This document shows, piece after piece, positions 1 to 8,339 of a stretch of 40,343 bases of DNA (its first letter is position 1; each line of letters opens with the position of its first letter). The notes beneath the pieces are model-generated. The model had not been told where the DNA came from, did no database searches, and was given only the letters and a program-made list of their open reading frames with translations. The DNA is taken from the NCBI GenBank assembly GCA_022566775.1, contig JADFIJ010000005.1, forward strand, positions 1 through 40,343. Reading direction: 5' to 3'. This DNA is from Pseudomonadota bacterium (GTDB taxonomy: Bacteria > Pseudomonadota > Gammaproteobacteria > Pseudomonadales > Pseudohongiellaceae). Both the position numbers and the translations under genes were made by a program.

Positions 1-1513
1 CGATCACAGGCGGCCTGGGCCCCTCCGTGGGGATGCCGGCGGCAAACATCAGCCGCTCGATCGCCTCGATGGTCGGGCGCGAGGGTCTGGGCAGTCCGAA
101 GCGATAGCCCTCGGCGATGAACAACGGCGTCCAGCCGCGGTGGTTCTCTCGTTTCCAGATGTGGGGGTCGGCTCCGTTCGCGGCCAGCAGGTCAACAACC
201 GCAGGAAACATCCCGTAGGCCGCGCCGTGCATCGCGGTATCGTTCTCCTCATTGACGGCGTTGACATCGGCGCCGAGTTCGAGCATCAGGCGAGTCACTT
301 CCAACACTTCGAGCTCGGTCCCGGCCTCCTCCTCCGGCGCCGTGGTGCCGAGGCCGGCCGCAGCCATCAGCGGCGTTGTGCTTTTAAGATTCGACATGAA
401 GGGGTTGGCACCCAGTTCCAGAAACAGACGCATCAAGGCGGCGTCCGCCCGATCGGCGGCCAGCAGGAATGGGGTGGCGCCACCGGATTCGAGTCGAGTC
501 GCCGAGTTCGGCTGTCGCGGCGCGCCATCCACCAGCGTCAGGTTCACATCCGCTCCCAATGCCACGATTTCCCGAACAAACTCCAGCGCGCTAAGCTTCC
601 CCGACCCGATCGGAGCCGGATCGCCGCGATCGCTGGCATCCGGCTTGCGGACCCAGCTCATGGTATGCAAAGGGGTGAAGCCGGAGCGTCGATCGTTGGG
701 ATCGGCACCCGCCTTCACCAACTCGATCGCCAGCTCGAAGTGACCGTTGCGTACCGCCATCAGCAACGGACTCAAGCCGCGGTTTATAGGCTGGGTGCTG
801 GCATTGTTGGCCGAGCGTTCGGTGCGCTCCCGCACCCGTTGGAGGATGCCATCCAGGTCCGCGCCGGCCGCAAGCAGCGCCAGTGTGACATCGATGTGAC
901 CCTCGCGCACGGAGAAGAACAGGGGCGTGAACCCAGACCCCAAGGTGGCGTTGACGCCGGCACCGGCGTCTACCAGGGCGCCGACCACCGCCGTGTGCCC
1001 CTCGGCTGCCGCCCACATCAGCGCAGTCTGTTCGCGCCGCTCCTGGGCGTTGGCATCGGCGCCGGCAGCAAGCAAGCTCTGCACCGCGGCCAGGGATCCG
1101 GAGCGCGCGGCGATCATGAGCATGGTTTCCCCGCCTACTAGGGACTGCCTGGGATCGGCACCGGCATCGAGTAGCAGCCGCACCAGGGTCCCGCTACCAT
1201 TGGTGGCGGCCAGGGACAGCGGCGACACGCCGTAACGGTTGTTGGCGTTGACATCGGCACCGGCGCGCACCAGCACGGCGGCCAGCTCGCTATCGTCGTG
1301 GTACACCGCCCAGTGTAGCGCCGTCATGGCGTCGACCTGCGGCGCATTGACCTGCGCACGTTCATCGAGCAAACGGCGTATCAGCGCCTGGTCCCGACTC
1401 TCAACCGCGTCTGCCAAAGCAGAGACCTGGGCCTGGGCAGGCGCGGCCATAACGACCATAGTAACCAGGCCCAGGATCAGAAGCAGGCGCTTAGCGATCT
1501 GTGGCTTATTCAT
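1..1513 (-). CDS. Exported ankyrin-repeat protein (3' end cut by window edge)
   Basis: This frame is open from an ATG at 1513 to the left edge (about 504 codons) and is missing from the ORF track because it has no stop inside the window. AGGAGA lies just upstream of the ATG. The N-terminus is a signal peptide ending near residue 29 (APAQAQ), so the product should be periplasmic. The rest is a run of ankyrin repeats with the usual signatures (for example MTALHWAVYHDD, GADVNANN), each about 33 residues. The last readable part (RPTIEAIERLMFAAG) looks like the end of the repeat array. Ankyrin repeats bind proteins; no enzyme domain is visible. It begins 48 bases after the DUF1552 stop, so it is probably the last gene of the DUF1592-DUF1552-ankyrin operon. 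The set of three suggests a joint exported function, but that function is not known to me. Large plus-strand ORFs here (140..1141 and others) are shadows. Confidence 0.9.
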   Translation of the reverse strand, partial: MNKPQIAKRLLLILGLVTMVVMAAPAQAQVSALADAVESRDQALIRRLLDERAQVNAPQVDAMTALHWAVYHDDSELAAVLVRAGADVNANNRYGVSPLSLAATNGSGTLVRLLLDAGADPRQSLVGGETMLMIAARSGSLAAVQSLLAAGADANAQERREQTALMWAAAEGHTAVVGALVDAGAGVNATLGSGFTPLFFSVREGHIDVTLALLAAGADLDGILQRVRERTERSANNASTQPINRGLSPLLMAVRNGHFELAIELVKAGADPNDRRSGFTPLHTMSWVRKPDASDRGDPAPIGSGKLSALEFVREIVALGADVNLTLVDGAPRQPNSATRLESGGATPFLLAADRADAALMRLFLELGANPFMSNLKSTTPLMAAAGLGTTAPEEEAGTELEVLEVTRLMLELGADVNAVNEENDTAMHGAAYGMFPAVVDLLAANGADPHIWKRENHRGWTPLFIAEGYRFGLPRPSRPTIEAIERLMFAAGIPTEGPRPPVI

Positions 1514-1561
1514 GTGTCGTCTCCTATCGCTGCAGTACAGCGACCGTCGAGATTCGTGCAA

Positions 1562-2905
1562 TCAAATCGGTACCGAATCGAAGAGTCCGTCGATGCTGCC
1601 GTCGCTATCGCCGAATGAATCCAGGTGCACGCCGACCCGGTCCAGCAGGGTCATGTGAAGGTTCGCCAGGGGCGTGCCCTTCTCATACTTGATGTGCCGC
1701 CCGCCTCTCAAGCCGGTCGCGGCACCGCCGGCGACCAGAATCGGCAGCTTCACGTGGTCGTGCAGGCTGGGGTTACCCATGCCGCTGCCGTAGAGGTAGA
1801 TGGTGTTGTCCAGCAGCGAGCCATCCCCGTCCGGCGTCGCCTTCAGCTTCTCCAGAAAGCGGGCGAAAATCGAAATATGGTAGGTGTTGATCTTGGCGAT
1901 TTTCTCGACTTTTACCGGATCATTGCCGTGGTGGCTGGTGGGATGATGGGGCTCCGGCACGCCGATTTCCGGATAGGTGCGATTACTCAGCTCGCGGGTG
2001 AACTGGAAGGTGATGACCCTGGTGATATCCGCCTGCAGCGCCAGTAGTTGCAGGTCGAACATGAGGGCGGCGTGATCGCCAAAAGCAGCCGGAACCCCCA
2101 CTGGACGCTCGAGGTCGGGTTGAAGATCCTCCGCGCCCGCCGCCTCGGCAAATTGAATCTGCCGCTCGATCTCGCGGATGCTGTCCAGATACTGCTCGAC
2201 GCGAACCCGATCACTTGCCCCCACCACACGCTGCAGACGCCCGATGTCTTCGTGAAAAGAATCCAGCAGGCTGGCCCGGCTCCTGAGTGACGCCTGGCGT
2301 TCGGCGAGGCTGCCGCCATCGCCGAAGAGACGCTCGAAGACGAGGCGGGGGTGCGCTTCCGAGGGCAGTGGTGTAGTCGGTGAGGACCATGAGAGGTTAT
2401 TTTGGTAGACACAGGCGTAACCGTTGTTGCAGACGCCGGCGAGAGGGTTCAAGTCCACCGACAGCTCCAGCGACGGCAGTCGCGTGGCCTGCCCTATGTG
2501 CCTGGCGGCGACCTGGTCGACGGTGGTTCCGAGGTGATAGTCCGAGCTCTCCGTGTGCTTGGCGAAGGCCGCACTGAGGAAGCCCGAGTTAGATGTGTCA
2601 TGGGTGCCCGGATAGGAGTTCTGTAATTCGAGATTGGTGATGACCGTTATATGTTCTTTAACCGCCTGCAAGGGGCTGAGGATCGGCGACAACTCATCCA
2701 ACACCTCCCCTCCCGGCGGCATCCAGCGGGCATGATCGGTGCCCATCGGTATGAACACGAAGCCGAGCCTGGGCACCGGCCTGGCCGGCGTCTGCGCCAG
2801 GGCGGTGGCGGCGGGAATCATGGCATCCAACAGGGGCAATGCCAGCGTGGCGCCTACGCCCCGCAGAAATGTGCGCCTGGGTAGCGCCTTCTTGAAGATG
2901 ATCAT
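1562..2905 (-). CDS. DUF1552 family protein, Tat-exported
   Basis: 447 residues. The N-terminus carries a twin-arginine motif (RRTFLRG at residues 11-17) followed by a hydrophobic stretch, so export in folded form is expected. The body matches the DUF1552 family known from planctomycetes and from gammaproteobacterial and acidobacterial genomes; these proteins resemble sulfatase or alkaline-phosphatase-like folds, but no reaction has been established that I know of. Recognisable blocks are PRLGFVFIPMGTDHARWMP near the start, HDTSNSGFLSA in the middle, and GSGMGNPSLHDHVKLPILV near the end. The ATG at 2905 overlaps the stop of the DUF1592 gene by four bases (ATGA), which indicates translational coupling. 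DUF1592 and DUF1552 genes are usual partners, so the family call is firm while the biochemical role is open. Confidence 0.92.
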   Translation of the reverse strand: MIIFKKALPRRTFLRGVGATLALPLLDAMIPAATALAQTPARPVPRLGFVFIPMGTDHARWMPPGGEVLDELSPILSPLQAVKEHITVITNLELQNSYPGTHDTSNSGFLSAAFAKHTESSDYHLGTTVDQVAARHIGQATRLPSLELSVDLNPLAGVCNNGYACVYQNNLSWSSPTTPLPSEAHPRLVFERLFGDGGSLAERQASLRSRASLLDSFHEDIGRLQRVVGASDRVRVEQYLDSIREIERQIQFAEAAGAEDLQPDLERPVGVPAAFGDHAALMFDLQLLALQADITRVITFQFTRELSNRTYPEIGVPEPHHPTSHHGNDPVKVEKIAKINTYHISIFARFLEKLKATPDGDGSLLDNTIYLYGSGMGNPSLHDHVKLPILVAGGAATGLRGGRHIKYEKGTPLANLHMTLLDRVGVHLDSFGDSDGSIDGLFDSVPI

Positions 2906-5319
2906 AGGGATGTCCTCATCTGAAATGGCTGGCTTCTCACAATACCCAATATGAGCGATGAAAAGCGGTAGTCGTCTGTTGCCGCCTCGCGAATAATCTT
3001 GCGGATCACCGGCGCGTCGTAGTACTCGACCCCGCGACCCAGGGCGAAGGTGAGCAGCTTCTCCGTCACCCTGCCGGCAAACAATTCGGGCCGGCTCAAC
3101 AAGCCTGCCTCCAGGCCCGCCACACCGTCGAACTCGCCCACGCCGGGCAGGCCACCGGCGACGTCCACAGGTCCGTTATCGCCGTCGTGATCCCGCCAAC
3201 GACCGACGGCATCGAAATTCTCCAGGGCAAAGCCCACCGGGTCGATGATGTTATGACAGCTTGCGCACACGGGATTATTGCGATGGGCCGCCAGCCGCTC
3301 CCGCATCGGCAGGGAGGCGGACACCGAGGTCTCGTCCAGCGCCGGTACATTCGCAGGCGGTGGCGATGGCGGTGCACCGTAGATATTGTCCAACACCCAC
3401 ATGCCGCGGAGCACCGGCGACGTGCGCGTCGCATAGGACGTGACCGCCAATATACTGCCTTGGCGCAGTATGCCGCCTCGCTCGCTGTCATCTGCCAGTG
3501 ACACGCGCCGGAAACGGCTGCCGTAGACGCCGGGAATTCCGTAGTGCTTCGCCAGGCGCTCATTGAGAAATGTATAGTCCGCCGCCAGCAGCTCGAGCAC
3601 ACTGCGATCTTCGCGCAGGACGCTGTCCATGAAACGCTCTGTTTCCTCACGGAACGCTTGCCGCAGGTTGTCGTCGAAATCCGGGTACAGACGCGGGTTC
3701 GGCGTGAAGGCACCCAGATTGCGTAGCTGCAGCCACTGTCCGGCGAAGTTGCTGGCGAGATTATTGGAGCGAGGATCGGCGAGCATGCGCCGGGCCTGTC
3801 GCTCGAGCTGGTCTGGCCGGCTCAGCTCACCGCGGGCGGCCACATCCAGCAATTCGTCATCCGGGATACTGCTCCACAAGAAGAAAGACAGACGGGAAGC
3901 CAACTCGATGTCGCTGATGCGGTAAACGGCGCCCGCTGCCAGCTGATCCGGTTCCAACTCCACCCGGAACAGGAATTCCGGGTTCATGAGCACCGCGGCC
4001 AAAGCCTGTCCTATGCCCTCATCGAAACCCCCTTGCAAGCGTCCCTGCCGATAGAAGGCCAGCGGCCTCTCGACCTCCGCGTCGGTGACTGGCCGGCGAT
4101 ACGCCCGCCTCATCAATTTTGCGAGAATTTCCCTGGCACAGGCCAGTTCTTCGCTTTCCCCGCCGGCCTGGTCTGGTCGACAGACGAAAATCCGGCGGCG
4201 GCTCGGGGTATCGTCGGCACCGCCGGGTCCATAGGGCCCGGTGATGGAAACCTGGTAGATGGCGGGGGTCAGACGCGGATGGCGTATCTCATTGTAGTGA
4301 GCCTGCAGAGGCTGGCGCTCAGTTTCCAGCAGCGCCGATGATTGCTGGGGAAAGGTGACGCCGACGTCGTGGGGACCGGCCGTCACCGCCAGGCGGATCT
4401 TGAAATTCTTGTCGACAACGGAATGATCGGGTCCGTCCGGCCGCATCACCGAAAACGTCTCGACGACCTCCCGATCGAGTAGCAATTCCAGCGGTTGGGG
4501 CTCCCGACTCCGGAGGCCGCCGATGTCCCCGACCCGGTTGCGCGCGAGCCGTATTTGAATGTCATACTCACCGTCCCGCGGGAATGTATACGAGACCGAC
4601 ACGCCACCACGGGTTCCAATCGGCAGACCAGCGATATGCCGTTCCTGGGTGAGGTCCGCCGGCACCCGGATTACTTCACTTTGAATCGAGCTCACAGCGC
4701 CGCCGACCGCCAGGGCGCTAATCTTCTGTGCGGCGGAAATATATCGATCCAGGAGAGATGGTGACAGGTCGCCCACATTAACATTGTCGAAGCCATGGCC
4801 ACTTTCATCGGCGGGCAGCAGCGAAGTGGCGTCGATGTCCAGGGCTAACAGGTCCCTGATGGCGTTCTGATACTCGGTACGATTGAGACGCCGCAAGGTC
4901 TCGGTGCGACCGGGGTTCGGATTCGCGGCGGCGGCCACGTCGAGGGACGACTCTAACCAGGCAAGCATGGCGCCACGCTCGGCAACCGATGGCTGGGGCA
5001 TCTCCGCTGGCGGCATGATGCCGGTACGAAGTTTCCGCACCACCTTCTCCAGGACCTCCGGGTGCTCGGCGACCCTGGCAAAGTCAACCAGATCGAGCCT
5101 CAGTCCCGCCGTCGCCAGCCGTTCGTCGTGACAGAACACACAGTAGCGGTCGATGAATTCACGGGTGCTGGCTGCGGATGCTGGGACACCGCTCGAGGAT
5201 TGTGTTTGAGAACCAAGCAGCGGCGCAGCCGGGTCTGGTGCCGACATTTCCCGTTCCGAGCAACCCCAACCACTCAGTGCCAGTACAAGCAAGGGTATTT
5301 TGACGTTTGCCGGGGTCAT
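2902..5319 (-). CDS. DUF1592/DUF1588-type exported protein with cytochrome c-like CxxCH motifs
   Basis: About 805 residues. The track starts ten codons earlier at 5346, but the ATG at 5319 has GAGAGAGG just upstream and opens directly into a hydrophobic signal (VKIPLLVLALSGWGC, with an imperfect lipobox), so I prefer it. Domain order: a planctomycete-cytochrome-like segment with CVFCH near residue 60, a DUF1587-like block (RLNRTEYQNAIRDLLALD), DUF1595 and DUF1592 in the middle (ELASRLSFFLWSSIPDDEL), DUF1588 with CASCHNIIDPVGFALENFD near residue 690, and a DUF1585-like end. The two CxxCH sites could bind haem c, suggesting a periplasmic redox or electron-relay role; this is inference. It is the first gene of the operon with DUF1552 and the ankyrin-repeat protein, and overlaps DUF1552 by four bases. 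Confidence 0.9.
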   Translation of the reverse strand: MTPANVKIPLLVLALSGWGCSEREMSAPDPAAPLLGSQTQSSSGVPASAASTREFIDRYCVFCHDERLATAGLRLDLVDFARVAEHPEVLEKVVRKLRTGIMPPAEMPQPSVAERGAMLAWLESSLDVAAAANPNPGRTETLRRLNRTEYQNAIRDLLALDIDATSLLPADESGHGFDNVNVGDLSPSLLDRYISAAQKISALAVGGAVSSIQSEVIRVPADLTQERHIAGLPIGTRGGVSVSYTFPRDGEYDIQIRLARNRVGDIGGLRSREPQPLELLLDREVVETFSVMRPDGPDHSVVDKNFKIRLAVTAGPHDVGVTFPQQSSALLETERQPLQAHYNEIRHPRLTPAIYQVSITGPYGPGGADDTPSRRRIFVCRPDQAGGESEELACAREILAKLMRRAYRRPVTDAEVERPLAFYRQGRLQGGFDEGIGQALAAVLMNPEFLFRVELEPDQLAAGAVYRISDIELASRLSFFLWSSIPDDELLDVAARGELSRPDQLERQARRMLADPRSNNLASNFAGQWLQLRNLGAFTPNPRLYPDFDDNLRQAFREETERFMDSVLREDRSVLELLAADYTFLNERLAKHYGIPGVYGSRFRRVSLADDSERGGILRQGSILAVTSYATRTSPVLRGMWVLDNIYGAPPSPPPANVPALDETSVSASLPMRERLAAHRNNPVCASCHNIIDPVGFALENFDAVGRWRDHDGDNGPVDVAGGLPGVGEFDGVAGLEAGLLSRPELFAGRVTEKLLTFALGRGVEYYDAPVIRKIIREAATDDYRFSSLILGIVRSQPFQMRTSL

Positions 5320-5485
5320 GCGCCGCCTCTCTCTCAAGCCTGACATACTAGCTCAAAGACGGCGGCGGTGCCAATGGCATGTGGCGCGCAAGGGGATTGA
5401 ATATTCTAAAAATTTTTGGAATCAACGTTACTATTTGAGGCTGAAGCAGCGCCGGGCTAGTAAGGGATCAACATGGGTTTTACGG

Positions 5486-5980
5486 TTAACAGGAAAGCTG
5501 CAGATCGGCATCATGGGCCAGAAAAGTAGTCATTCTCCATCCGTTTTCTTTCTTCTGGAAAATATAGGCCATGCCTGAGCGACTGATCTCGGCACCATCT
5601 TCTCTATATCTGATAAATTGACCACTGGCAAATCCAGCATCTGCTCCCAGTACACAAATTTTCGGGGATGGCATGGCAGACCGATACCAACCCTGTTGCC
5701 TGAGATTGACCAGCAGTGAGGCAAGCATATTGACCACTTCCTTTCGCGTGCTCCAGACAGTGGTGTTGCCAGATGCACCCACCGACAGCAGTGGAACCGC
5801 ATATATTTGATCCGCCATTTCACTGGCGGTGCCGGTGGAAAATACCCGGTGGTAATTTTCCAGGGCAACCGCAATCTCGCCGGCGATAGCTTCCCTGTCA
5901 TGGTTGGCCAGTTGCGCGTAGGAAGAGCTAGCGATAGATGCCAGCAGCACCGCCAAAAATATTTTTCTCAGTTGTCGCAT
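5486..5980 (-). CDS. Exported NTF2-like (SnoaL/DUF4440-like) protein
   Basis: About 164 residues from the ATG at 5980. The track's longer version (to 6043) would overlap HspQ, whereas the ATG at 5980 opens into a clean signal peptide (RKIFLAVLLASIASSSYAQ), so it is preferred. The mature part has the general pattern of a small NTF2-like fold: a helical start (ENYHRVFSTGTASEMADQI), a middle strand region, and a C-terminal strand pair ending in a WRMTTFLAHDADL-type motif typical of DUF4440/SnoaL-like proteins. Members bind small hydrophobic ligands or act as isomerases or dehydratases, so no specific reaction can be given. It starts 13 bases after the HspQ stop and may be cotranscribed with it. 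Confidence 0.75.
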   Translation of the reverse strand: MRQLRKIFLAVLLASIASSSYAQLANHDREAIAGEIAVALENYHRVFSTGTASEMADQIYAVPLLSVGASGNTTVWSTRKEVVNMLASLLVNLRQQGWYRSAMPSPKICVLGADAGFASGQFIRYREDGAEISRSGMAYIFQKKENGWRMTTFLAHDADLQLSC

Positions 5981-5993
5981 AATCAGATGTGCC

Positions 5994-6323
5994 CTAGCTA
6001 TCCAACTCATTACGGACATATTTCCCATCGGCAAATTTGGCAAAGAAGTAATCCAGCATGGGGTGATCGATGGCTTCTCCGAACTTATCGGCTACCAAAT
6101 TTTGTTCGGCTACATAGGTAGAGTGATCACTTCCATGCACGAGCACATGGTACCAGGGCTCATTTTTGGGCGGACGTGATTTCGCGACCATTTCATACCA
6201 TTCTTCTGTGGCCTGGAAATTTCGATCGACATCCACAACCACTCCACGATAGCCGAAGAGACGATGGTGAATCAATTCACCAACGGAGAATTTTACTTTT
6301 GTAATATTCGTTACAGTTCCCAT
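5994..6323 (-). CDS. hspQ: Heat shock protein HspQ
   Basis: 109 residues from the ATG at 6323; the track's start at 6347 is a TTG and adds eight residues foreign to the family. The protein has the YccV/HspQ signature: KFSVGELIHHRLFGYRGVVVDVD at the N-terminus, a WYHVLVHGSDHSTYVAEQNL core, and the C-terminal DHPMLDYFFAKF block. In E. coli HspQ is a small cytosolic heat-shock protein first described as a hemimethylated-DNA-binding protein and later as a specificity enhancer for the Lon protease. The gene is full length. It stands between unrelated genes, and no heat-shock promoter was clear to me. Confidence 0.95.
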   Translation of the reverse strand: MGTVTNITKVKFSVGELIHHRLFGYRGVVVDVDRNFQATEEWYEMVAKSRPPKNEPWYHVLVHGSDHSTYVAEQNLVADKFGEAIDHPMLDYFFAKFADGKYVRNELDS

Positions 6324-6358
6324 ATCTTCGCGACCACATCCCGGCAAACGTTAGCTTA

Positions 6359-6389
6359 AAGTCTCTGTTCCAAGTCTCTGTTTCAAGTC
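6359..6389. repeat. Tandem 13-bp direct repeat
   Basis: AAGTCTCTGTTCC is followed at once by AAGTCTCTGTTTC and then by a partial third copy, AAGTC. It lies in the short gap between hspQ and the oxidoreductase gene. It may be replication slippage; no function is evident. Confidence 0.7.
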
Positions 6390-6434
6390 ACCGGCCAAGG
6401 GCATGCCGACACCGGCTCGCCCACCCTGGCCGGT
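6390..6434. other. Imperfect inverted repeat behind the oxidoreductase gene
   Basis: ACCGGCCAAGGG and CCCTGGCCGGT form an 11-bp stem with one bulged base and a 22-base loop, about 30 bases beyond the oxidoreductase stop on the minus strand. No T-run follows on the minus strand, so it is at best a weak terminator or an mRNA-stabilising hairpin. Confidence 0.35.
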
Positions 6435-6463
6435 CATTTTGACTCGGCCCTGTTTTTCCTGCG

Positions 6464-7633
6464 CTACGCCAGGGGGAGATTAATCGCCTGCCCGGTTTCG
6501 GCGCTCGAGTGAACCGCCTGCGTCCACTCCATGTATTGCACGCCGGTCTCGAACCTCGCCATGGTAATCTCCTCGAGGCCGCGAATGGCATTGATAAATT
6601 CTTCTTCCACCCGGTAGAAAGCCTGCTGCCGGGGTGGATTGGCAAGCGGCGTCAACTCCGCGTCACCCCGACGTCCGGCAAACACATTGAGTCTGCCATC
6701 CACGTAGATAGTGCCCTCGCTGCCATGAATCCAGGTCTGATTGCCGCCGGAGAGCCCGGTGGTTTCACTGAAGCGCATGTGTACCTGTGCTTTATTATTC
6801 AGTTCATAGAGTACGTCGACATGGTCGGGTATGGCCACCGCCACCGATTCTCCTTCGGCATTTATCCTGTTGCCAACATGCACCTTGGTCTGGGCCATCA
6901 CCCGATCGCCGGGTCCGAACCAACGCAGCATCGATTCATAGGTCGCGCCCAGGTTCAAGGTATTGTCGCCACTGAATTCGCGATCGTGGCGCCAGTCCAA
7001 TACACCTTCACGCTCGGCGAAGTTTCTACGCAGTCTTTGTATCTCCACAGAGAGCACTTCTCCGACGTAGCCTTCAGCCAGCAGGCGTCTTATCAAATTA
7101 TCGATAATGTAACTCGTGGAAGTCGGAACCAATTGCGATACCAACTCTGGATAGCGTCGCGAAGCCGCCAGCATAGCCCTCGCTTCGTCCGCGTTATTTG
7201 CCATCCGTGCCTGACACAGTACGTGCTTGCCGCTGGCAAGAACCGCCAGGGTCAGGCGGCGATGCATATATGGCCAGGTGCCTATCAACACTGCGTCGAT
7301 GTCATCATCATCCAGCAATTCTTCCCAGGTGCCATAGGCACGGGGGATATTGAACTCATTCGTCACCCGTTGACTGGATTGCAGACTGCGATTGGCCACC
7401 GCCACAATCTCACAGCCGGAAATCCGCTGAAAACCTGGTATTTGTACCCGACGCACATTTGCTCCGGCGCCGATGATGCCGACCCGTACCCGCTCCGATG
7501 CCGAAGAGGCTGCCCGGTCTTGTGCAGTCAAACTTGCCGGGGCCACCGCGACGGCAATTGGCAGCGCTGCCGCCGAAAGGAAATCCCTGCGCCTGATTTT
7601 TGTAGCCTTGCTGATTTTCGGATCTTCACTCAT
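6464..7633 (-). CDS. Gfo/Idh/MocA family oxidoreductase, Tat-exported
   Basis: 389 residues. It begins with a twin-arginine signal (KIRRRDFLSAAALPIAVAVAP), so the enzyme is predicted to be periplasmic, as in the glycoside hydrolase family 109/Tat branch of this superfamily. An N-terminal Rossmann fold follows (VRVGIIGAGANVRRVQIPGF at about 49-68), then the family's conserved block where a sugar-recognition Lys usually sits (SGKHVLCQARMANNADEA); here the position after LC reads QAR instead of the usual EKP. The C-terminal alpha/beta domain contains NLGATYESMLRWFG and an extended sheet. The family oxidises or reduces sugars and related polyols with NAD(P). The missing EKP Lys makes the usual dehydrogenase chemistry uncertain. 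Neighbouring genes do not reveal the substrate. Confidence 0.88.
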   Translation of the reverse strand: MSEDPKISKATKIRRRDFLSAAALPIAVAVAPASLTAQDRAASSASERVRVGIIGAGANVRRVQIPGFQRISGCEIVAVANRSLQSSQRVTNEFNIPRAYGTWEELLDDDDIDAVLIGTWPYMHRRLTLAVLASGKHVLCQARMANNADEARAMLAASRRYPELVSQLVPTSTSYIIDNLIRRLLAEGYVGEVLSVEIQRLRRNFAEREGVLDWRHDREFSGDNTLNLGATYESMLRWFGPGDRVMAQTKVHVGNRINAEGESVAVAIPDHVDVLYELNNKAQVHMRFSETTGLSGGNQTWIHGSEGTIYVDGRLNVFAGRRGDAELTPLANPPRQQAFYRVEEEFINAIRGLEEITMARFETGVQYMEWTQAVHSSAETGQAINLPLA

Positions 7634-7672
7634 AGCTTGGCATTTTTTGATTGCGTCAGAACTTATATCTAG

Positions 7673-7999
7673 CTAACGAATCAGGAGACTCTGATTCGCA
7701 CTCATACGGGTATCAAACCAGGGGTTGTCAGGATTATTCGGCGCGCCGGCCTTTCTATATCTGATGTCAGCCCTGCCTTCACTGTCGCTGCATGTGCTCA
7801 TGCTGGTCTCGACCGACCTGGCTAATCTCACTCGGAAATGGGTGCTGCCACAAACTTTATCGTACACCACGAGAGTCATCCTGGCGCCGGTTGTATTGCT
7901 GAGAAACCAATCAACGTAACCATATTCAGGAGGTTCACTGGCGGTACAGCCTAGCATCAAGGCACAGATTACAGGCAGCAGCGGTTTGCCTAAATTCAT
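7673..7999 (-). CDS. Small lipoprotein of unknown function
   Basis: 108 residues from the ATG at 7999; the track's 150-residue version adds a non-hydrophobic lead, while this ATG opens into KPLLPVICALMLGC, a clear lipobox (LMLGC, Cys at 18). The mature part is short, with two further Cys (KVCGST, STCSD) that could form a disulfide, and a strand-rich sequence. I do not recognise a family. It lies between the oxidoreductase gene and the MFS remnant on the same strand. Confidence 0.6.
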   Translation of the reverse strand: MNLGKPLLPVICALMLGCTASEPPEYGYVDWFLSNTTGARMTLVVYDKVCGSTHFRVRLARSVETSMSTCSDSEGRADIRYRKAGAPNNPDNPWFDTRMSANQSLLIR

Positions 8000-8078
8000 C
8001 GCTTGGACTTCTATTATCATCGCTGGTTGGAGATCTGCTAAGAATAAGAGCAATCCCTGGCGAAGTCCAACCTGGAGG

Positions 8079-8330
8079 TTACCGGCATTCAGAGCCTGCC
8101 CGATTCGTGACCTGGCACAAGACAATCCATGCCTTGCTACCTCCCCAGCGCTGTAGTCGAACCAAATCTACCAGCGGTGCCCACATCCACTTGAATGCCC
8201 AGGGCAGGTATATGGTTCCCACGAAGGCACCAATTTGTGCGACCTCCAACCCCTCGCGGCGCACAAAAGCGGCCATGGCAACCGCAGCAAATCCCAGTGG
8301 AATGCCTTCACAAATTTAGCGATATCGCAT
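8079..8330 (-). pseudogene. Remnant of an MFS (AmpG/PAT-like) transporter gene
   Basis: On the minus strand an ATG at 8330 reads M-R-Y-R-stop (TAA at 8316-8318). The same frame then continues as ICEGIPLGFAAVAMAAFVRR and further GLEVAQIGAFVGTIYLPWAFKW, WAPLVDLVRL and KAWIVLCQ. This is the first one to two membrane segments of a major-facilitator transporter of the AmpG-like group (EGIPLG, then YLPWAFKW.W.PLVD). Homology ends near 8106 and a stop follows at 8079. A complete gene would have about 400 codons, so some 80% is missing, and a stop at codon 5 blocks the start. One base change (TTA to TAA) would explain that stop. The ATG is only nine bases after the VOC gene stop, so the two were probably one operon. 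The 65-residue ORF in the track is part of this remnant. Confidence 0.8.
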
Positions 8331-8339
8331 GTTAGTCGT

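Noticed and set aside
140-1235. Long plus-strand ORFs (333, 163 and 102 codons)
   Set aside because: They are antisense to the ankyrin-repeat gene, whose repeats and signal peptide are clear. The open frames come from GC-rich codon bias.
5395-5445. AT-rich stretch AAAAATTTTT before the DUF1592 operon as a promoter
   Set aside because: A TAGAAT box is present, but no -35 box lies at the right distance; I did not list it as a feature.
6509-7672. 387-codon plus-strand ORF
   Set aside because: Antisense to the Gfo/Idh/MocA gene, no ribosome site and no recognisable domain.
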